A DNA stretch of 64,000 bases from Sphingomonas paeninsulae (GCF_003660165.1 NZ_CP032829.1:1116001-1180000), one strand, 5' to 3'. Counted from the first letter of the stretch, positions 30,174 through 40,120 are shown. Notes: generated by a model not told the origin, from the sequence alone. A program made the numbers and translations.

Positions 30174-31391
30174 TCAGGGTTGATCGCGCCGTCCAAGCAG
30201 GCGCAGGCGCAGGGCGTTCAGCTTGATGAACCCTTCGGCATCGCGCTGGTCATAGGCGCCGGCGTCGTCCTCGAACGTCACGACCTTTTCGCTGTACAGG
30301 CTATTCGGCGACTTGCGGCCAGTTACGTTAACGCTGCCCTTGTACAGTTTTAGCCGGACGGTGCCTGAAACCTTCGCCTGCGAATGGTCGATGGCAGCCT
30401 GAAGCATCTCACGCTCGGGGCTGAACCACATGCCGTTATACAGCAGTTCGGCATAGCGCGGCGCCAATTCATCCTTCAGATGCGCTGCGCCCCGGTCAAG
30501 CGTCAGTTGCTCGATACCGCGATGCGCCAGATGGAGAATCGTGCCGCCCGGTGTTTCGTACATGCCGCGCGATTTCATGCCAACGAAGCGGTTTTCCACC
30601 AGGTCGAGACGGCCGATACCGTGCGCACGGCCGAGGTCGTTGAGTTTGGCGAGCAGCGTTGCAGGCGACATGCCGACACCATCGATCGCAACTGCATCGC
30701 CGCGTTCGAAATCGACGGTGATCGACTGCGGCGTGTTGGGCGCGTCTTCCGGGTTTACGGTGCGCGAATAGACGTAGTCGGGGACTTCTTCCCACGGATC
30801 TTCGAGAACCTTGCCCTCAGAGGAAGTATGCAGAATGTTGGCATCGGTCGAGAACGGGCTTTCGCCGCGCTTGTCCTTGGCAACCGGAATCTGATGCTGT
30901 TCGGCAAAAGCGATCAGCGCGCTGCGGCTCGTCAGATCCCACTCACGCCAGGGTGCAATGACCTTGATATCGGGAGACAGCGCGTAATAGCCGAGCTCGA
31001 AACGAACCTGATCGTTGCCCTTGCCGGTCGCACCGTGGCTGACGGCATCGGCTCCGACCAGACGCGCGATCTCGATCTGGCGCTTGGCGATCAGCGGGCG
31101 CGCGATCGACGTGCCGAGCAGATACAGCCCCTCGTACAACGCATTCGCGCGCATCATCGGGAAGATGTAATCGCGAACGAACTCTTCTTTCAGATCGTCG
31201 ATAAAGATGTGTTCGGGCTTCACACCCATCATCTGCGCCTTGGCACGCGCGGGTTCGAGTTCCTCACCCTGCCCCAGATCGGCGGTAAAAGTGACGACTT
31301 CGCAATTATAGGTCTGCTGAAGCCATTTCAGGATGACGCTGGTGTCGAGCCCACCCGAAAAGGCCAGCACTACACGCTTGATGTCGCTCAT
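30174..31391 (-). CDS. argG: Argininosuccinate synthase
   Basis: 405 aa. Joins citrulline and aspartate using ATP. The PP-loop [13 protein letters not shown] is near residues 11-23, TADLGQGEE near 37-45, and the conserved [18 protein letters not shown] around 120-137. Length matches the family. It stands alone, with a hypothetical protein 50 bases upstream. Confidence 0.97.
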   Translation of the reverse strand: MSDIKRVVLAFSGGLDTSVILKWLQQTYNCEVVTFTADLGQGEELEPARAKAQMMGVKPEHIFIDDLKEEFVRDYIFPMMRANALYEGLYLLGTSIARPLIAKRQIEIARLVGADAVSHGATGKGNDQVRFELGYYALSPDIKVIAPWREWDLTSRSALIAFAEQHQIPVAKDKRGESPFSTDANILHTSSEGKVLEDPWEEVPDYVYSRTVNPEDAPNTPQSITVDFERGDAVAIDGVGMSPATLLAKLNDLGRAHGIGRLDLVENRFVGMKSRGMYETPGGTILHLAHRGIEQLTLDRGAAHLKDELAPRYAELLYNGMWFSPEREMLQAAIDHSQAKVSGTVRLKLYKGSVNVTGRKSPNSLYSEKVVTFEDDAGAYDQRDAEGFIKLNALRLRLLGRRDQP

Positions 31392-31442
31392 CCGTCATTA
31401 CTCCGCTTAAATTTGATGCCGCCCCTTTAGGGAGGTTAATGC

Positions 31443-31841
31443 CTAGAGCAAACCCATAGCGGCAAGTTCTCCCGCAAGCGCGGCTGGCATTTCATCGCCT
31501 TCCGTATCTCCGGGCCTCCAGTCGGGTGGCGCGGCATCGGCTTCCAGATAGCGCCAGCCCTGATGTGCGCGGCGCGGCATGGGACGCACGGGGATCACTT
31601 CGGAACCGATCATTATGTCGATTCGCCCATCCTCACTGTCGGCAAATCCAAGGATTTCACTGCGCGCGACCAGCTTGTGCTTCAATATCCAGAACAACGA
31701 TCCGCCGATCAGTTCTTCATATCGCTTCGGTCGATACCGCGTCGTCAGGCGAACCGGCCCCATCTCTGCTCGCGCCGCAATGCGGGCGGTCAGAAACTCC
31801 AGAGAATCACATCCGAAGGCAACTTTGGTAAGGTAAAGCAT
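31443..31841 (-). CDS. DUF1489 family protein
   Basis: 132 aa. The pattern LTKVAFGCDSLEFL, RYRPKRYEELIGGSLFWILKH and PRRAHQGWRYLEA matches the alphaproteobacterial DUF1489 family. No catalytic residues are known to me. It follows mgtE by one base and is probably on the same transcript. Confidence 0.85.
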   Translation of the reverse strand: MLYLTKVAFGCDSLEFLTARIAARAEMGPVRLTTRYRPKRYEELIGGSLFWILKHKLVARSEILGFADSEDGRIDIMIGSEVIPVRPMPRRAHQGWRYLEADAAPPDWRPGDTEGDEMPAALAGELAAMGLL

Positions 31842-31842
31842 G

Positions 31843-33243
31843 TCAGCCCGACAATCCTACCACCGAGGCGAGCCCGAGGAAACTGAAGAAGCCCATCACA
31901 TCGGTCATCGTCGTTACGAACACCGCCGATGAAACGGCAGGATCGACGTTGAGTTTTTCCAGTGTGACCGGGACCAATATACCGGACAGGCCAGCGACCA
32001 TATTGTTGATGACCATGGCTGCCGCGATCACCCCGCCCAATGCGGGATTGTTGAATATGAGGGCAGTACCAGTGCCGATCAGCAATCCAAGGACGAGGCC
32101 ATTTGCCAGTGCAATCCGAAATTCACGAAAGATCATGCGGACCGTGTTCGAACTGGTGAGCTGATTGGTCGCCAGCGCGCGTACCACCACGGCCAGCGTC
32201 TGCGTACCTGCATTGCCGCCCATGCCCGATACGATCGGCATAAGCACCGCAAGCAGCGCGAACTTGCCAATCTCACCCTGAAACAGTCCAACGACCGACG
32301 CCGCGAGCATCGCTGTGCCCAGATTGACGACGAGCCAGGTCAAGCGCGTGCGAATCGTCAGCAGGATAGGCTGGTTGATGTCGCCATCACCGGCACCCGA
32401 CAGTTTCAGGACGTCCTCGCCTGCTTCCTGCTGGATGACATGAACCATGTCATCCACCGTGATCATGCCGACCAGCCGTCCGCCGCCATCGACCACGGCC
32501 GCCGAAATCAGCGCGTATTTCTGAAAGCGCAACGCGACTTCCTCCTGATCCATATCGACCGGGATCAGTGTTTGCTCACGCTTCATCACGTCGGACATCG
32601 CAATCTCTCGCGGCGTGCGGAGCAGCCAGGAAAGCTGCACCGTGCCGACCGGGCGATGCTGTGGATCAACGACGAAGATTTCCCAGAAGTCAGTGGTCAA
32701 TTCCGGGTTATCGCGGAGGTAGTCGATGGTTTGACCGACCGTAATATGTTCAGGGACCGCGATCAGCTCGCGCTGCATCAATCGCCCGGCGGATTCTTCC
32801 GAATAGGAAAGCGCAGCTTCAATCGCGGCACGGTCGTCCGGGTCTAGCGCACGGAGCACGGCGGCCTGATCGCCGGCCTCCATGTCCTCGATGATCGCAA
32901 CCGCGTCATCGGTGTCGAGTTCGGATGCCAGATCGGCAACCTGATGCGGTTCCAGCGCGTCGATCAGCCCTTCGCGGACGTGATCGTTCATTTCGGACAG
33001 AACATCGCCATCGACAATATCGCCGAGCGCGACCGCCAGCGCTCCCCGGCGATCCTCCGGCGTCAGTTCGAACAAATCGGCGATATCGGCAGGGTGCAGC
33101 GGCCCTACGAGATCCCGAGCACCCTGTTCATCGCCATCTTCGACACAGGCCAGCACGTCGCGAACGAAATCCGGCCGAAGCCGATCGTCCTCGTCCAGTT
33201 GCGTTTCGTTGATCGTTTCGCCCTGAAGGTCGGTTTCGCTCAT
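31843..33243 (-). CDS. mgtE: Magnesium transporter MgtE
   Basis: 466 aa. The cytosolic N-domain (residues 20-145) has the helical repeat with HPADIADLFELTPEDR, then two CBS domains (about 150-280), then five membrane helices with SGMGGNAGTQTLAVVVRAL and GLSGILVPVTLEKL. Mg2+ binding to the N and CBS domains closes the channel. In sphingomonads and many bacteria this is a main Mg2+ route. Confidence 0.95.
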   Translation of the reverse strand: MSETDLQGETINETQLDEDDRLRPDFVRDVLACVEDGDEQGARDLVGPLHPADIADLFELTPEDRRGALAVALGDIVDGDVLSEMNDHVREGLIDALEPHQVADLASELDTDDAVAIIEDMEAGDQAAVLRALDPDDRAAIEAALSYSEESAGRLMQRELIAVPEHITVGQTIDYLRDNPELTTDFWEIFVVDPQHRPVGTVQLSWLLRTPREIAMSDVMKREQTLIPVDMDQEEVALRFQKYALISAAVVDGGGRLVGMITVDDMVHVIQQEAGEDVLKLSGAGDGDINQPILLTIRTRLTWLVVNLGTAMLAASVVGLFQGEIGKFALLAVLMPIVSGMGGNAGTQTLAVVVRALATNQLTSSNTVRMIFREFRIALANGLVLGLLIGTGTALIFNNPALGGVIAAAMVINNMVAGLSGILVPVTLEKLNVDPAVSSAVFVTTMTDVMGFFSFLGLASVVGLSG

Positions 33244-33330
33244 CGCGCTGCCTCCATGCTGCAGTCGGGTCCGGGTGCGAGGGCGGTCTAGGCCCGGCTA
33301 AGCTGAAAAGGCAATCTCAAACTGGCTACG

Positions 33331-34863
33331 TCAGTGGCCGTCGGGCATCGGCATTTCCTCGCCGGGTTTCGCGCCTTTTAAAAGTAAGATCAGCGGAATC
33401 ACGCACAGAGCGGCCCACATCATCAGCCAGTAATCGTCGATATAAGCGATCATCACAGCCTGACGATTAACCTCTGCATCGATGAGCCCCATAACGTCGG
33501 CCCCGTTTATACCGACCCGCTCGAGCAGCCCCACCGTGAGAAAGGGTGCGCTGATCGTCGTAATATGCGCGCCCAGATCGGCATGGCTCGTCTGCGTATT
33601 GCTCGCGATCAAGGCGGTCATTACGGAAATCGCCACCGATCCGCCGATCGAGCGCGAGAGATTATAGAGCGAGGCAGCCTCGGTCCGCAGGCGGGATGGC
33701 AAGGTTGCAAGAGCGAGCAGATTCATCGGCAGCACGACAAAGCCAAAGCCAAAGCCCTGAACCACGCCGCTGGATATCACCAGGCTTTGATCCATGCTGA
33801 GGTCGAAGCCCGTCATCATCCACAATGACCCCGATAACAGGGCCATACCGGTAAAAATGAGCAGGCGAGGATCGATGAACTTCGAAACCCGTCCGGCAAT
33901 AAGCATCCCGATCATCGTTCCCGCCCCGCGCGGCGCGGTTAGCAGTCCGGCAGCCAGCACGGGATAATTCAGTAATCGCTGGAGCATAGGTGCCACGAGC
34001 GCCGCACCGGCAACAAGAATCCCGCCGATAACGGTAATGGACATGATCGCCATGACGAAATTACGATCAGCGAACAGTTCGCGGGGCAGGATAGTGTCCT
34101 TATTCGTAGCGGTATGGACAATGAACATCCAAAACGCTGAAACGGCAACGCCGAGTTCGATCCAAATTTCCGGCGAATCGAACCAGTCGAGCGTAACCCC
34201 GCGGTCGAGCATCAACTGCATACCGGACAGCGAAAGCGCCAGCAGGGTAAATCCCAGCAAGTCGAACTTACGCTTCTCCTTTCTCTCGTTGCTCAATAAC
34301 AGCCAACTACCGATAGCGGCGCTGATACCGATCGGTACGTTGATGAAAAACACCCAGCGCCAGTCGAAATTATCGGTCAGCCAGCCGCCCAACACCGGAC
34401 CGGTAACCGGACCGACCATGATGACCATTCCCCAGATCGTCATGGCCTGAACATGTTTGTTCGGCGGATTTATATCATACATGATGGCCTGGCTCATCGG
34501 AGCAAGGCAGGCACCGAAGAGCCCCTGGAGTACGCGCGCAGCGACCATCAACGGCAGGGTTGCCGCAACCCCGCAAATCGTCGAGGAAATCGTGAAACCG
34601 ATGATGGCAAAGGTGAAGAGGTTACGACGACCGAACCTGTCCGAAAGAAAACCCGTCAGTGGCAGCGCGACGGCACTGGCAAGAATATAGCTGGTCAGCA
34701 CCCACGATATAGTATCGGACGTCGCGCTAAGCGACGCCTGCATATGCGGCAGGGCAACATTGGCGATCGTGGTATCGAGCACAACGATCATTGTCGCAGC
34801 CATGACCACGATTGTTACCAGCAGCCGCTGGGTCGGGGCGAGAACGATCGTAGGTTCGGACAT
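33331..34863 (-). CDS. DHA2-type MFS exporter (EmrB family)
   Basis: 510 aa from the ATG at 34863 (a TTG ten codons earlier also reads in frame without an RBS). Fourteen membrane helices, with the MFS motif DRFGRRNLF near residue 76, LDTTIANVALPHMQ near 30, and motif C-like MVGPVTGPVLGGWL near 150. It would export drugs by proton antiport. No EmrA membrane-fusion partner or regulator is beside it; it diverges from the luciferase-like oxidoreductase. Confidence 0.9.
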   Translation of the reverse strand: MSEPTIVLAPTQRLLVTIVVMAATMIVVLDTTIANVALPHMQASLSATSDTISWVLTSYILASAVALPLTGFLSDRFGRRNLFTFAIIGFTISSTICGVAATLPLMVAARVLQGLFGACLAPMSQAIMYDINPPNKHVQAMTIWGMVIMVGPVTGPVLGGWLTDNFDWRWVFFINVPIGISAAIGSWLLLSNERKEKRKFDLLGFTLLALSLSGMQLMLDRGVTLDWFDSPEIWIELGVAVSAFWMFIVHTATNKDTILPRELFADRNFVMAIMSITVIGGILVAGAALVAPMLQRLLNYPVLAAGLLTAPRGAGTMIGMLIAGRVSKFIDPRLLIFTGMALLSGSLWMMTGFDLSMDQSLVISSGVVQGFGFGFVVLPMNLLALATLPSRLRTEAASLYNLSRSIGGSVAISVMTALIASNTQTSHADLGAHITTISAPFLTVGLLERVGINGADVMGLIDAEVNRQAVMIAYIDDYWLMMWAALCVIPLILLLKGAKPGEEMPMPDGH

Positions 34864-34965
34864 CAATGGCGCGATAGTCGAGAAGATCAGCAAAAAGAAC
34901 AGTCTTCAACAACCCTCTGGAAAGTCGGGGCTGGTTTAGCCCGCCGTGCTCCCTATCTTTCGTCC

Positions 34966-35982
34966 ATGACCTATCGACTGTCCGTTCTAGATCAGACTCC
35001 CATCGCCGAGGGTGCGACCGCCGCCGCAGCGCTTGTTAACACACTCGACCTTGCCCGCACGTGCGATGCGCTGGGGTATGATCGGTACTGGCTGGCCGAA
35101 CATCATGCGTCGCCGGGTCTTGCAGGTGCTGCTCCCGAAGCGCTGATCGGCCCTGTGGCCTTAGCGACAAAGCGCATCCGTGTCGGGTCCGGCGGTATCA
35201 TGTTGCCACATTATTCGCCGTTCAAAGTGGCGGAGACCTTTGCATTATTATCGGCTCTCGCTCCGAATCGCATCGATCTGGGTGTCGGGCGTGCACCGGG
35301 CAGCGATCAGCGTACCGCCTTTGCGCTTCAGCGTGATCGATCGAAACGGATGCCGCACGACGATTTTCCGAACAATCTTGCGGAAATGATCGCCTATCTC
35401 GACGATGCGATGCCCGCCGATCACCCGTTTGCCGCACTGGGCAATACGATGCCATCGGGCGGTGGCGAGACGCAGGTCTGGCTTTTGGGGTCATCGACTG
35501 ACTCCGCAATCTGGGCCGGTGAAGCGGGCTTACCCTATTGCATCGCGGACTTCATTAACTCGGACGGAGTGCCGCTGGCGCGCATCTATCGCGAACATTT
35601 CAAACCATCATTGCATCTGGCGAAACCACATCTGATGGTCGCGACATGGGCAATCGCCGCGCAAACCCGTGCTGAGGCGGAGCGCTTGTCGCTGCCAGCG
35701 TCGATGATGTTTGCGCACCTTATCCGAGGTGAGCTGATTCAAGTTCCCTCGGTCGAAAAGGCTCAACAATGGTCCGTCGCCAATCCCGCCGCCCCCGCAC
35801 GTCGCCGGGTGACACTGGGTTCGCCGTCAGAGGTTCGCACTCAACTGGATGCGATGGCTGCGGATTATGGCGCAGACGAGGTGATGCTGGTCAATATTAT
35901 GTCCGATCACGGCGCCCGCATGCGGTCATATGAGCTGATCGCGGCAGAATATGGACTGGCGGCGCTGGCGCAGGCTGCGTAA
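34966..35982 (+). CDS. Luciferase-like (LLM) flavin-dependent monooxygenase
   Basis: 338 aa from the ATG at 34966; the frame is open far upstream but that part is antisense to the MFS gene. The MsnO8-type pattern is clear: LSVLDQTPIAEG, YDRYWLAEHHASPGLAG, IRVGSGGIMLPHYSPFKVAE, RIDLGVGRAPGSDQ. It likely uses reduced FMN or F420-like flavin; substrate unknown. Confidence 0.92.
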   Translation: MTYRLSVLDQTPIAEGATAAAALVNTLDLARTCDALGYDRYWLAEHHASPGLAGAAPEALIGPVALATKRIRVGSGGIMLPHYSPFKVAETFALLSALAPNRIDLGVGRAPGSDQRTAFALQRDRSKRMPHDDFPNNLAEMIAYLDDAMPADHPFAALGNTMPSGGGETQVWLLGSSTDSAIWAGEAGLPYCIADFINSDGVPLARIYREHFKPSLHLAKPHLMVATWAIAAQTRAEAERLSLPASMMFAHLIRGELIQVPSVEKAQQWSVANPAAPARRRVTLGSPSEVRTQLDAMAADYGADEVMLVNIMSDHGARMRSYELIAAEYGLAALAQAA

Positions 35983-36025
35983 GGGCCGCCCCAATCCCTG
36001 AAATCAATCAACCGAAGGATGAAAC

Positions 36026-36472
36026 ATGGCTGAAACGCTTACACTCACACTCGATACCGGTGAAGTTACCATCAAGCTGCGCCCCGATCTGGCCCCCGGT
36101 CACGTCGAACGGATTGCCGAGCTCGCTAACGAAGGCTTTTATGACGGCGTGGTTTTCCACCGCGTTATTGCTGGTTTCATGGCACAGGGCGGCGATCCTA
36201 CGGGCACCGGCATGAGCGGATCGAAGCTTCCCGACCTGAAGGCAGAATTCAACAAAGAACCGCACAAGCGCGGCATCTGCTCGATGGCCCGTTCGTCGAG
36301 CCCGAACAGCGCGAACAGCCAGTTCTTCATTTGCCTCGACGATGCACGTTTCCTCGACAACCAGTACACCGTCTGGGGTGAAGTCACTTCGGGCATGGAA
36401 GCCGTCGATGCGCTGCCAAAGGGCGAGCCACCACGGACTCCCGGCAAGATCGTCAGTGCGAAGGCCGTCTGA
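36026..36472 (+). CDS. Peptidyl-prolyl isomerase, cyclophilin type
   Basis: 148 aa without a signal peptide, so cytoplasmic (PpiB-like). FYDGVVFHRVIAGFMAQGGDP and NSANSQFFICLDDARFLDNQ hold the active-site Arg, Phe, Gln and the QFFI motif. AAGGATGAAAC precedes the ATG. A hairpin terminator follows. Confidence 0.94.
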   Translation: MAETLTLTLDTGEVTIKLRPDLAPGHVERIAELANEGFYDGVVFHRVIAGFMAQGGDPTGTGMSGSKLPDLKAEFNKEPHKRGICSMARSSSPNSANSQFFICLDDARFLDNQYTVWGEVTSGMEAVDALPKGEPPRTPGKIVSAKAV

Positions 36473-36484
36473 TTTTTTACTGCT

Positions 36485-36520
36485 CCCCTTCACGGGTTCG
36501 TGAAGGCGGGGCGGCATTTT
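36485..36520 (+). terminator. Hairpin terminator after the cyclophilin gene
   Basis: CCCCTTCACG pairs with CGTGAAGG(C)GGGG around GGTT, with a small bulge, followed by CGGCATTTT. It starts 13 bases after the stop. Confidence 0.6.
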
Positions 36521-36531
36521 GAAGCGAATGC

Positions 36532-36610
36532 CCGCTTTCCTGAGCCTGTCGAAGGGCTGCCCTGTTTCAACCTTTAGAAGGGCAGCCTTTAGACAGGCTC
36601 AGGGAAACGG
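36532..36610. repeat. Dispersed inverted repeat, copy 3
   Basis: Arms CTTTCCTGAGCCTGTCGAAG and CTTTAGACAGGCTCAGGGAA plus flanking GGGCTGCC/GGGCAGCC form an imperfect long hairpin. It lies between the convergent cyclophilin and LysR genes. Confidence 0.85.
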
Positions 36611-36634
36611 TTTTTATACTTAAATTATCGCGAC

Positions 36635-37518
36635 CTAGGCAGACATCGCCCCGACCAGCCAGTCGTGAAACAGCTTAACCGGGCGCGACTCCAGTGCGCG
36701 TGGTCGGCACACGAACCAGTAACTGTACGGGCTGACGACTTCGATATCGAACAGCGGAGCAAGCCGCTCGTCACGTGCATCACTTAAATGCGCCTCATGC
36801 ATGAACGCAACGCCCAATCCCTGCGCGGCGGCGTCGAGCATCAATTGTCCCGAATCATAATGATCGATCGCCGCCGGCTCGATCCCTTCCAATCCAACCG
36901 CCTTGCGCCATTCCTCGAATGTGTCGGGCATATCCCGGTGGATCATCACCGTCAGATCTTTAAGCTGCTCGGGCCGCGTAATCGCGCCGGGACCGCTGCG
37001 AAAATGACGCGCGGCAATCGCGAACACCATGTTACGGTCGAGTCGCTGTGCATACAGCGCTGGATCGGTGTCGCGTGCGAGAATAATCGCGGCGTCGATC
37101 CCGTCACCCAGCCGTGACGCTGCATGAGAAGCGGTGTCGATGTCGAGATGCAGGGTCGGATAAGCTTCCCGTAGCTCTGCCAGTCGGGGATGAGCTTTTG
37201 TGCGGCAAACAGTGGCAGCACGCCCAGTCGCAACCGCATAAGATCGCTCTGGGCACTCGCCAGCGATTCGATCGCGTCTGACAATTGATCGAGCGCGGGG
37301 CCGACGAGAATCATCAACCGTTCGCCATCCGCGTTCAGGCGCATCGACTGATGACCGCGCGTAAACAGCGAGCGACCCAAAAAACGTTCTAGTGACTGAA
37401 TTCGGCGACTGAGCGCGGGAGACGACAGCGAAAGTTCGTCCGCAGCCGCCTTCACTGACCCCGTGCGCGCAACCGCAACAAAAGCCTCAACCCCCGACAG
37501 TGATGGCAAACGTCGCAT
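36635..37518 (-). pseudogene. LysR-type regulator, one-base frameshift
   Basis: The N-terminal part (helix-turn-helix, SVKAAADELSLSSPALSRRI) reads from 37518 to about 37190 and the effector domain (MVFAIAARHF to DWLVGAMSA) in the next frame to 36635. The shift is at a GGGG run at 37186-37189 (CCCC on the coding strand): with one more C the protein reads ...KLIPRLAELREAYPTLHLDI, exactly the LysR consensus. The joined protein would be about 295 aa, GcvA-like. The loss may be a true mutation or a sequencing undercall. ATG at 37518 or 37545. No evident target beyond the divergent ATPase gene. Confidence 0.85.
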
Positions 37519-37614
37519 GAGCCGCCCCAAATTTGTGCAGCGCATCCATTGTTAACCGCGCTGCCACTCCAGCCACATGTTGCCTCAGTTTGAGGAAACT
37601 ACAAGATGCAATTT

Positions 37615-37660
37615 CTGCAAGTGCGATTTTTGTTTTCGCACTTGCAGCATAATATGCTGC
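37615..37660. promoter_or_regulatory. Two overlapping inverted repeats upstream of the Cdc48-type gene
   Basis: A perfect 12-bp repeat CTGCAAGTGCGA (37615-37626) / TCGCACTTGCAG (37636-37647) has a nine-base T-rich loop. A second repeat GCAGCAT-AAT-ATGCTGC (37644-37660) shares four bases with it, so both hairpins cannot form together. This may be a leader switch, or a palindromic operator for the divergent LysR regulator. Upstream at 37583-37595 is a third, CCTCA-GTT-TGAGG. Confidence 0.6.
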
Positions 37661-37709
37661 AGTGCACATAGAGCAGGCCTTTCAGGCATCCTCTCCTATA
37701 AACTTTCAA

Positions 37710-37740
37710 GGGTCGGCCTCCGGGTCGACCCCTTTTTTTT
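37710..37740 (+). terminator. Intrinsic terminator ahead of the Cdc48-type gene
   Basis: GGGTCG (37710-37715) pairs with CGACCC (37726-37731) and is followed by eight T's. It lies in front of the ATPase gene, not behind one, with no annotated plus-strand gene upstream. It therefore ends either a short RNA starting near 37615 or the leader of the ATPase mRNA. Confidence 0.75.
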
Positions 37741-37797
37741 GCCTATCTTTTTTGTTGGGCGCAGCGTCGCTATCTATCTCACTCACCAGTTGAGGGC

Positions 37798-40095
37798 ATG
37801 ATGGCAGACAGCGAAATCTCAGGAACGCGGCTACAAGTCGCCAATGCACGCCCCGAAGATGCTGGGCGAGGCCTTGCCCGCGTCCCACGCTCGATCATGG
37901 CAGCGATGACGCTGGCCGAGGGCGATGTTGTTGAAATCACTGGCAAGCGCGTCACCGCCGCCCGCGCCGTTTTCCCCTATAGCGAAGACGAGGGTCTGGA
38001 GATTCTTCGCCTCGACGGTTTCCAGCGTGCCAATGCCGAGGTCGGTTCAGGCGACTTCGTAACTCTGCGCAAAGTCGAATCGAAAACTGCGCAGCGCGTC
38101 GTCTTTGCCCCGGCTCAGCAAAATTTGCGCCTGCATGGTTCGGGCCATGCCCTGAAGCGCAGCTTTGCCGGTCGTCCACTGGTCGCTGGCGACACCGTCG
38201 CGACCGCCGGGCAACAGCAAGTCGATCGCACCGACTTGCCGCCACAGCTTCGCCAGATGCTCGCTGCCCCTGCCTATGCGCTTCAGGAAGTACGCCTGAC
38301 GGTGGTTTCGACTGTACCGAAGGGTATCGTTCACATCGATTCCGAAACCGAAGTCGAATTGCTTGCCGAATATGTCGAGCCAAAGGACAGCCGCCGCGCC
38401 GACGTTACCTATGACGACATTGGCGGCATGGGCGACACCATCGACCAGTTGCGTGAAATGGTCGAACTGCCGCTCCGTTATCCCGAATTGTTTCAGCGCC
38501 TCGGCGTCGATCCACCAAAGGGTGTTTTGCTGCATGGGCCACCGGGAACGGGAAAGACGCGCCTTGCTCGCGCTGTTGCCAATGAAAGTTCGGCCGAGTT
38601 TTTCCTGATCAATGGTCCGGAGATCATGGGTTCGGCCTATGGCGAGTCCGAAAAGAAGCTACGCGAAGTGTTCGAGGCGGCGGCAAAGGCTGCGCCCTCA
38701 ATCGTCTTTATCGACGAGATCGATTCGATCGCACCCAAACGCGGTCAGGTTTCGGGCGAAGCGGAAAAGCGCCTGGTCGCGCAACTGCTTACCCTGATGG
38801 ATGGGCTGGAAGCGCGCGTTAATCTGGTTGTCATTGCCGCGACCAACCGGCCCGAGGCCATCGACGAAGCATTACGCCGCCCCGGTCGTTTCGACCGCGA
38901 AATCGTGATCGGTGTCCCGGATGAGCGTGGCCGTCGTGAAATCCTCGGTATCCACACCCGTGGCATGCCGCTGGCCGAAGGCGTCGATCTCGCCGAACTG
39001 TCGCGCGCGACTTATGGTTTCGTCGGTGCCGATCTGGCCGCGTTAACGCGTGAGGCCGCAATCGAAGCCGTCCGCCGCATCATGCCCAAGCTGAACCTTG
39101 AGGAAGGCACGATCCCGCCCGAGGTGCTCGACACATTGTCGGTCACGCGCGACGATTTCATGGCCGCGTTGAAGCGCGTCCAGCCGTCCGCAATGCGCGA
39201 AGTCATGGTTCAGGTTCCGAACGTGGGCTGGGACGATATCGGTGGCCTCGACGCCGCAGCCGAAAAGCTGCGCGAAGGTGTCGAACTGCCGCTGAAGAAC
39301 CCAAAGGCTTTCCGCCGCCTGGGCATCCGTCCCGCCAAGGGCTTTTTGCTCTATGGTCCGCCCGGAACCGGCAAGACGCTGTTGGCAAAGGCCGTGTCGA
39401 AAGAGGCTCAGGCCAATTTCATCGCGATCAAATCCTCCGACCTGTTGAGCAAATGGTATGGCGAGAGCGAGCAGCAGATTGCCCGACTTTTTGCCCGCGC
39501 CCGGCAAGTTGCGCCGTGCGTAATTTTTATTGACGAACTCGATTCGCTGGTTCCTGCACGCGGCACCAGCGCAGGCGAGCCGCAGGTGACGGAGCGTGTC
39601 GTCAACACGATCCTCGCCGAAATGGACGGACTGGAGGAATTGCAGTCAGTCGTCGTGATCGGTGCCACCAACCGCCCCAATTTCGTCGATCCTGCGTTGT
39701 TGCGACCGGGGCGTTTTGACGAACTGATCTATGTGGGCGTTCCGGACAAGCCGGGCCGGCTCCACATTCTTGGCATCCACACAGCCAGGATGCCGCTCGA
39801 CAAGGACGTCGATCTGGCGGCGCTGGCGGAGCGGACGAATCGGTTCACAGGTGCCGATCTGGAGGATCTGACCCGTCGCGCAGGGCTTGCCGCTCTGCGT
39901 GGCTCGCTCAAAGCAAAGACGGTGACGATGGCCAATTTCGAAACGGCGCTGATCGATACGCGCGCGTCGGTTACGCCTGAAATGGAGGCCGATTACGCGC
40001 GGATGTCGGACACGCTGAAAGTCAATGCGATGACGCCGCAGGGCATCGGATTTATAACGCCGGGGATGCTGACTCCGCGAGGTCCGAAACCCTGA
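37798..40095 (+). CDS. Cdc48/VAT-type AAA+ ATPase with two ATPase domains
   Basis: 765 aa. An N-terminal Cdc48-type double-psi barrel (residues 5-105, RLQVANARPEDAGRGLARVP) is followed by two AAA+ modules. Walker A GPPGTGKT is near 246-253 and 520-527; Walker B FIDEIDSIAP and FIDELDSLVP; both have the SRH motif ATNRPEAIDEALRRPGRFDR and ATNRPNFVDPALLRPGRFDE. This is the p97/VAT unfoldase architecture, which forms hexamers. Archaea and eukaryotes have it widely; only some bacteria do. Substrates and adaptors in bacteria are little known. ATG at 37798 or 37801; GAGGG lies directly upstream. Confidence 0.93.
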   Translation: MMADSEISGTRLQVANARPEDAGRGLARVPRSIMAAMTLAEGDVVEITGKRVTAARAVFPYSEDEGLEILRLDGFQRANAEVGSGDFVTLRKVESKTAQRVVFAPAQQNLRLHGSGHALKRSFAGRPLVAGDTVATAGQQQVDRTDLPPQLRQMLAAPAYALQEVRLTVVSTVPKGIVHIDSETEVELLAEYVEPKDSRRADVTYDDIGGMGDTIDQLREMVELPLRYPELFQRLGVDPPKGVLLHGPPGTGKTRLARAVANESSAEFFLINGPEIMGSAYGESEKKLREVFEAAAKAAPSIVFIDEIDSIAPKRGQVSGEAEKRLVAQLLTLMDGLEARVNLVVIAATNRPEAIDEALRRPGRFDREIVIGVPDERGRREILGIHTRGMPLAEGVDLAELSRATYGFVGADLAALTREAAIEAVRRIMPKLNLEEGTIPPEVLDTLSVTRDDFMAALKRVQPSAMREVMVQVPNVGWDDIGGLDAAAEKLREGVELPLKNPKAFRRLGIRPAKGFLLYGPPGTGKTLLAKAVSKEAQANFIAIKSSDLLSKWYGESEQQIARLFARARQVAPCVIFIDELDSLVPARGTSAGEPQVTERVVNTILAEMDGLEELQSVVVIGATNRPNFVDPALLRPGRFDELIYVGVPDKPGRLHILGIHTARMPLDKDVDLAALAERTNRFTGADLEDLTRRAGLAALRGSLKAKTVTMANFETALIDTRASVTPEMEADYARMSDTLKVNAMTPQGIGFITPGMLTPRGPKP

Positions 40096-40120
40096 TCAGA
40101 TCACATTGATCGACAATTTT

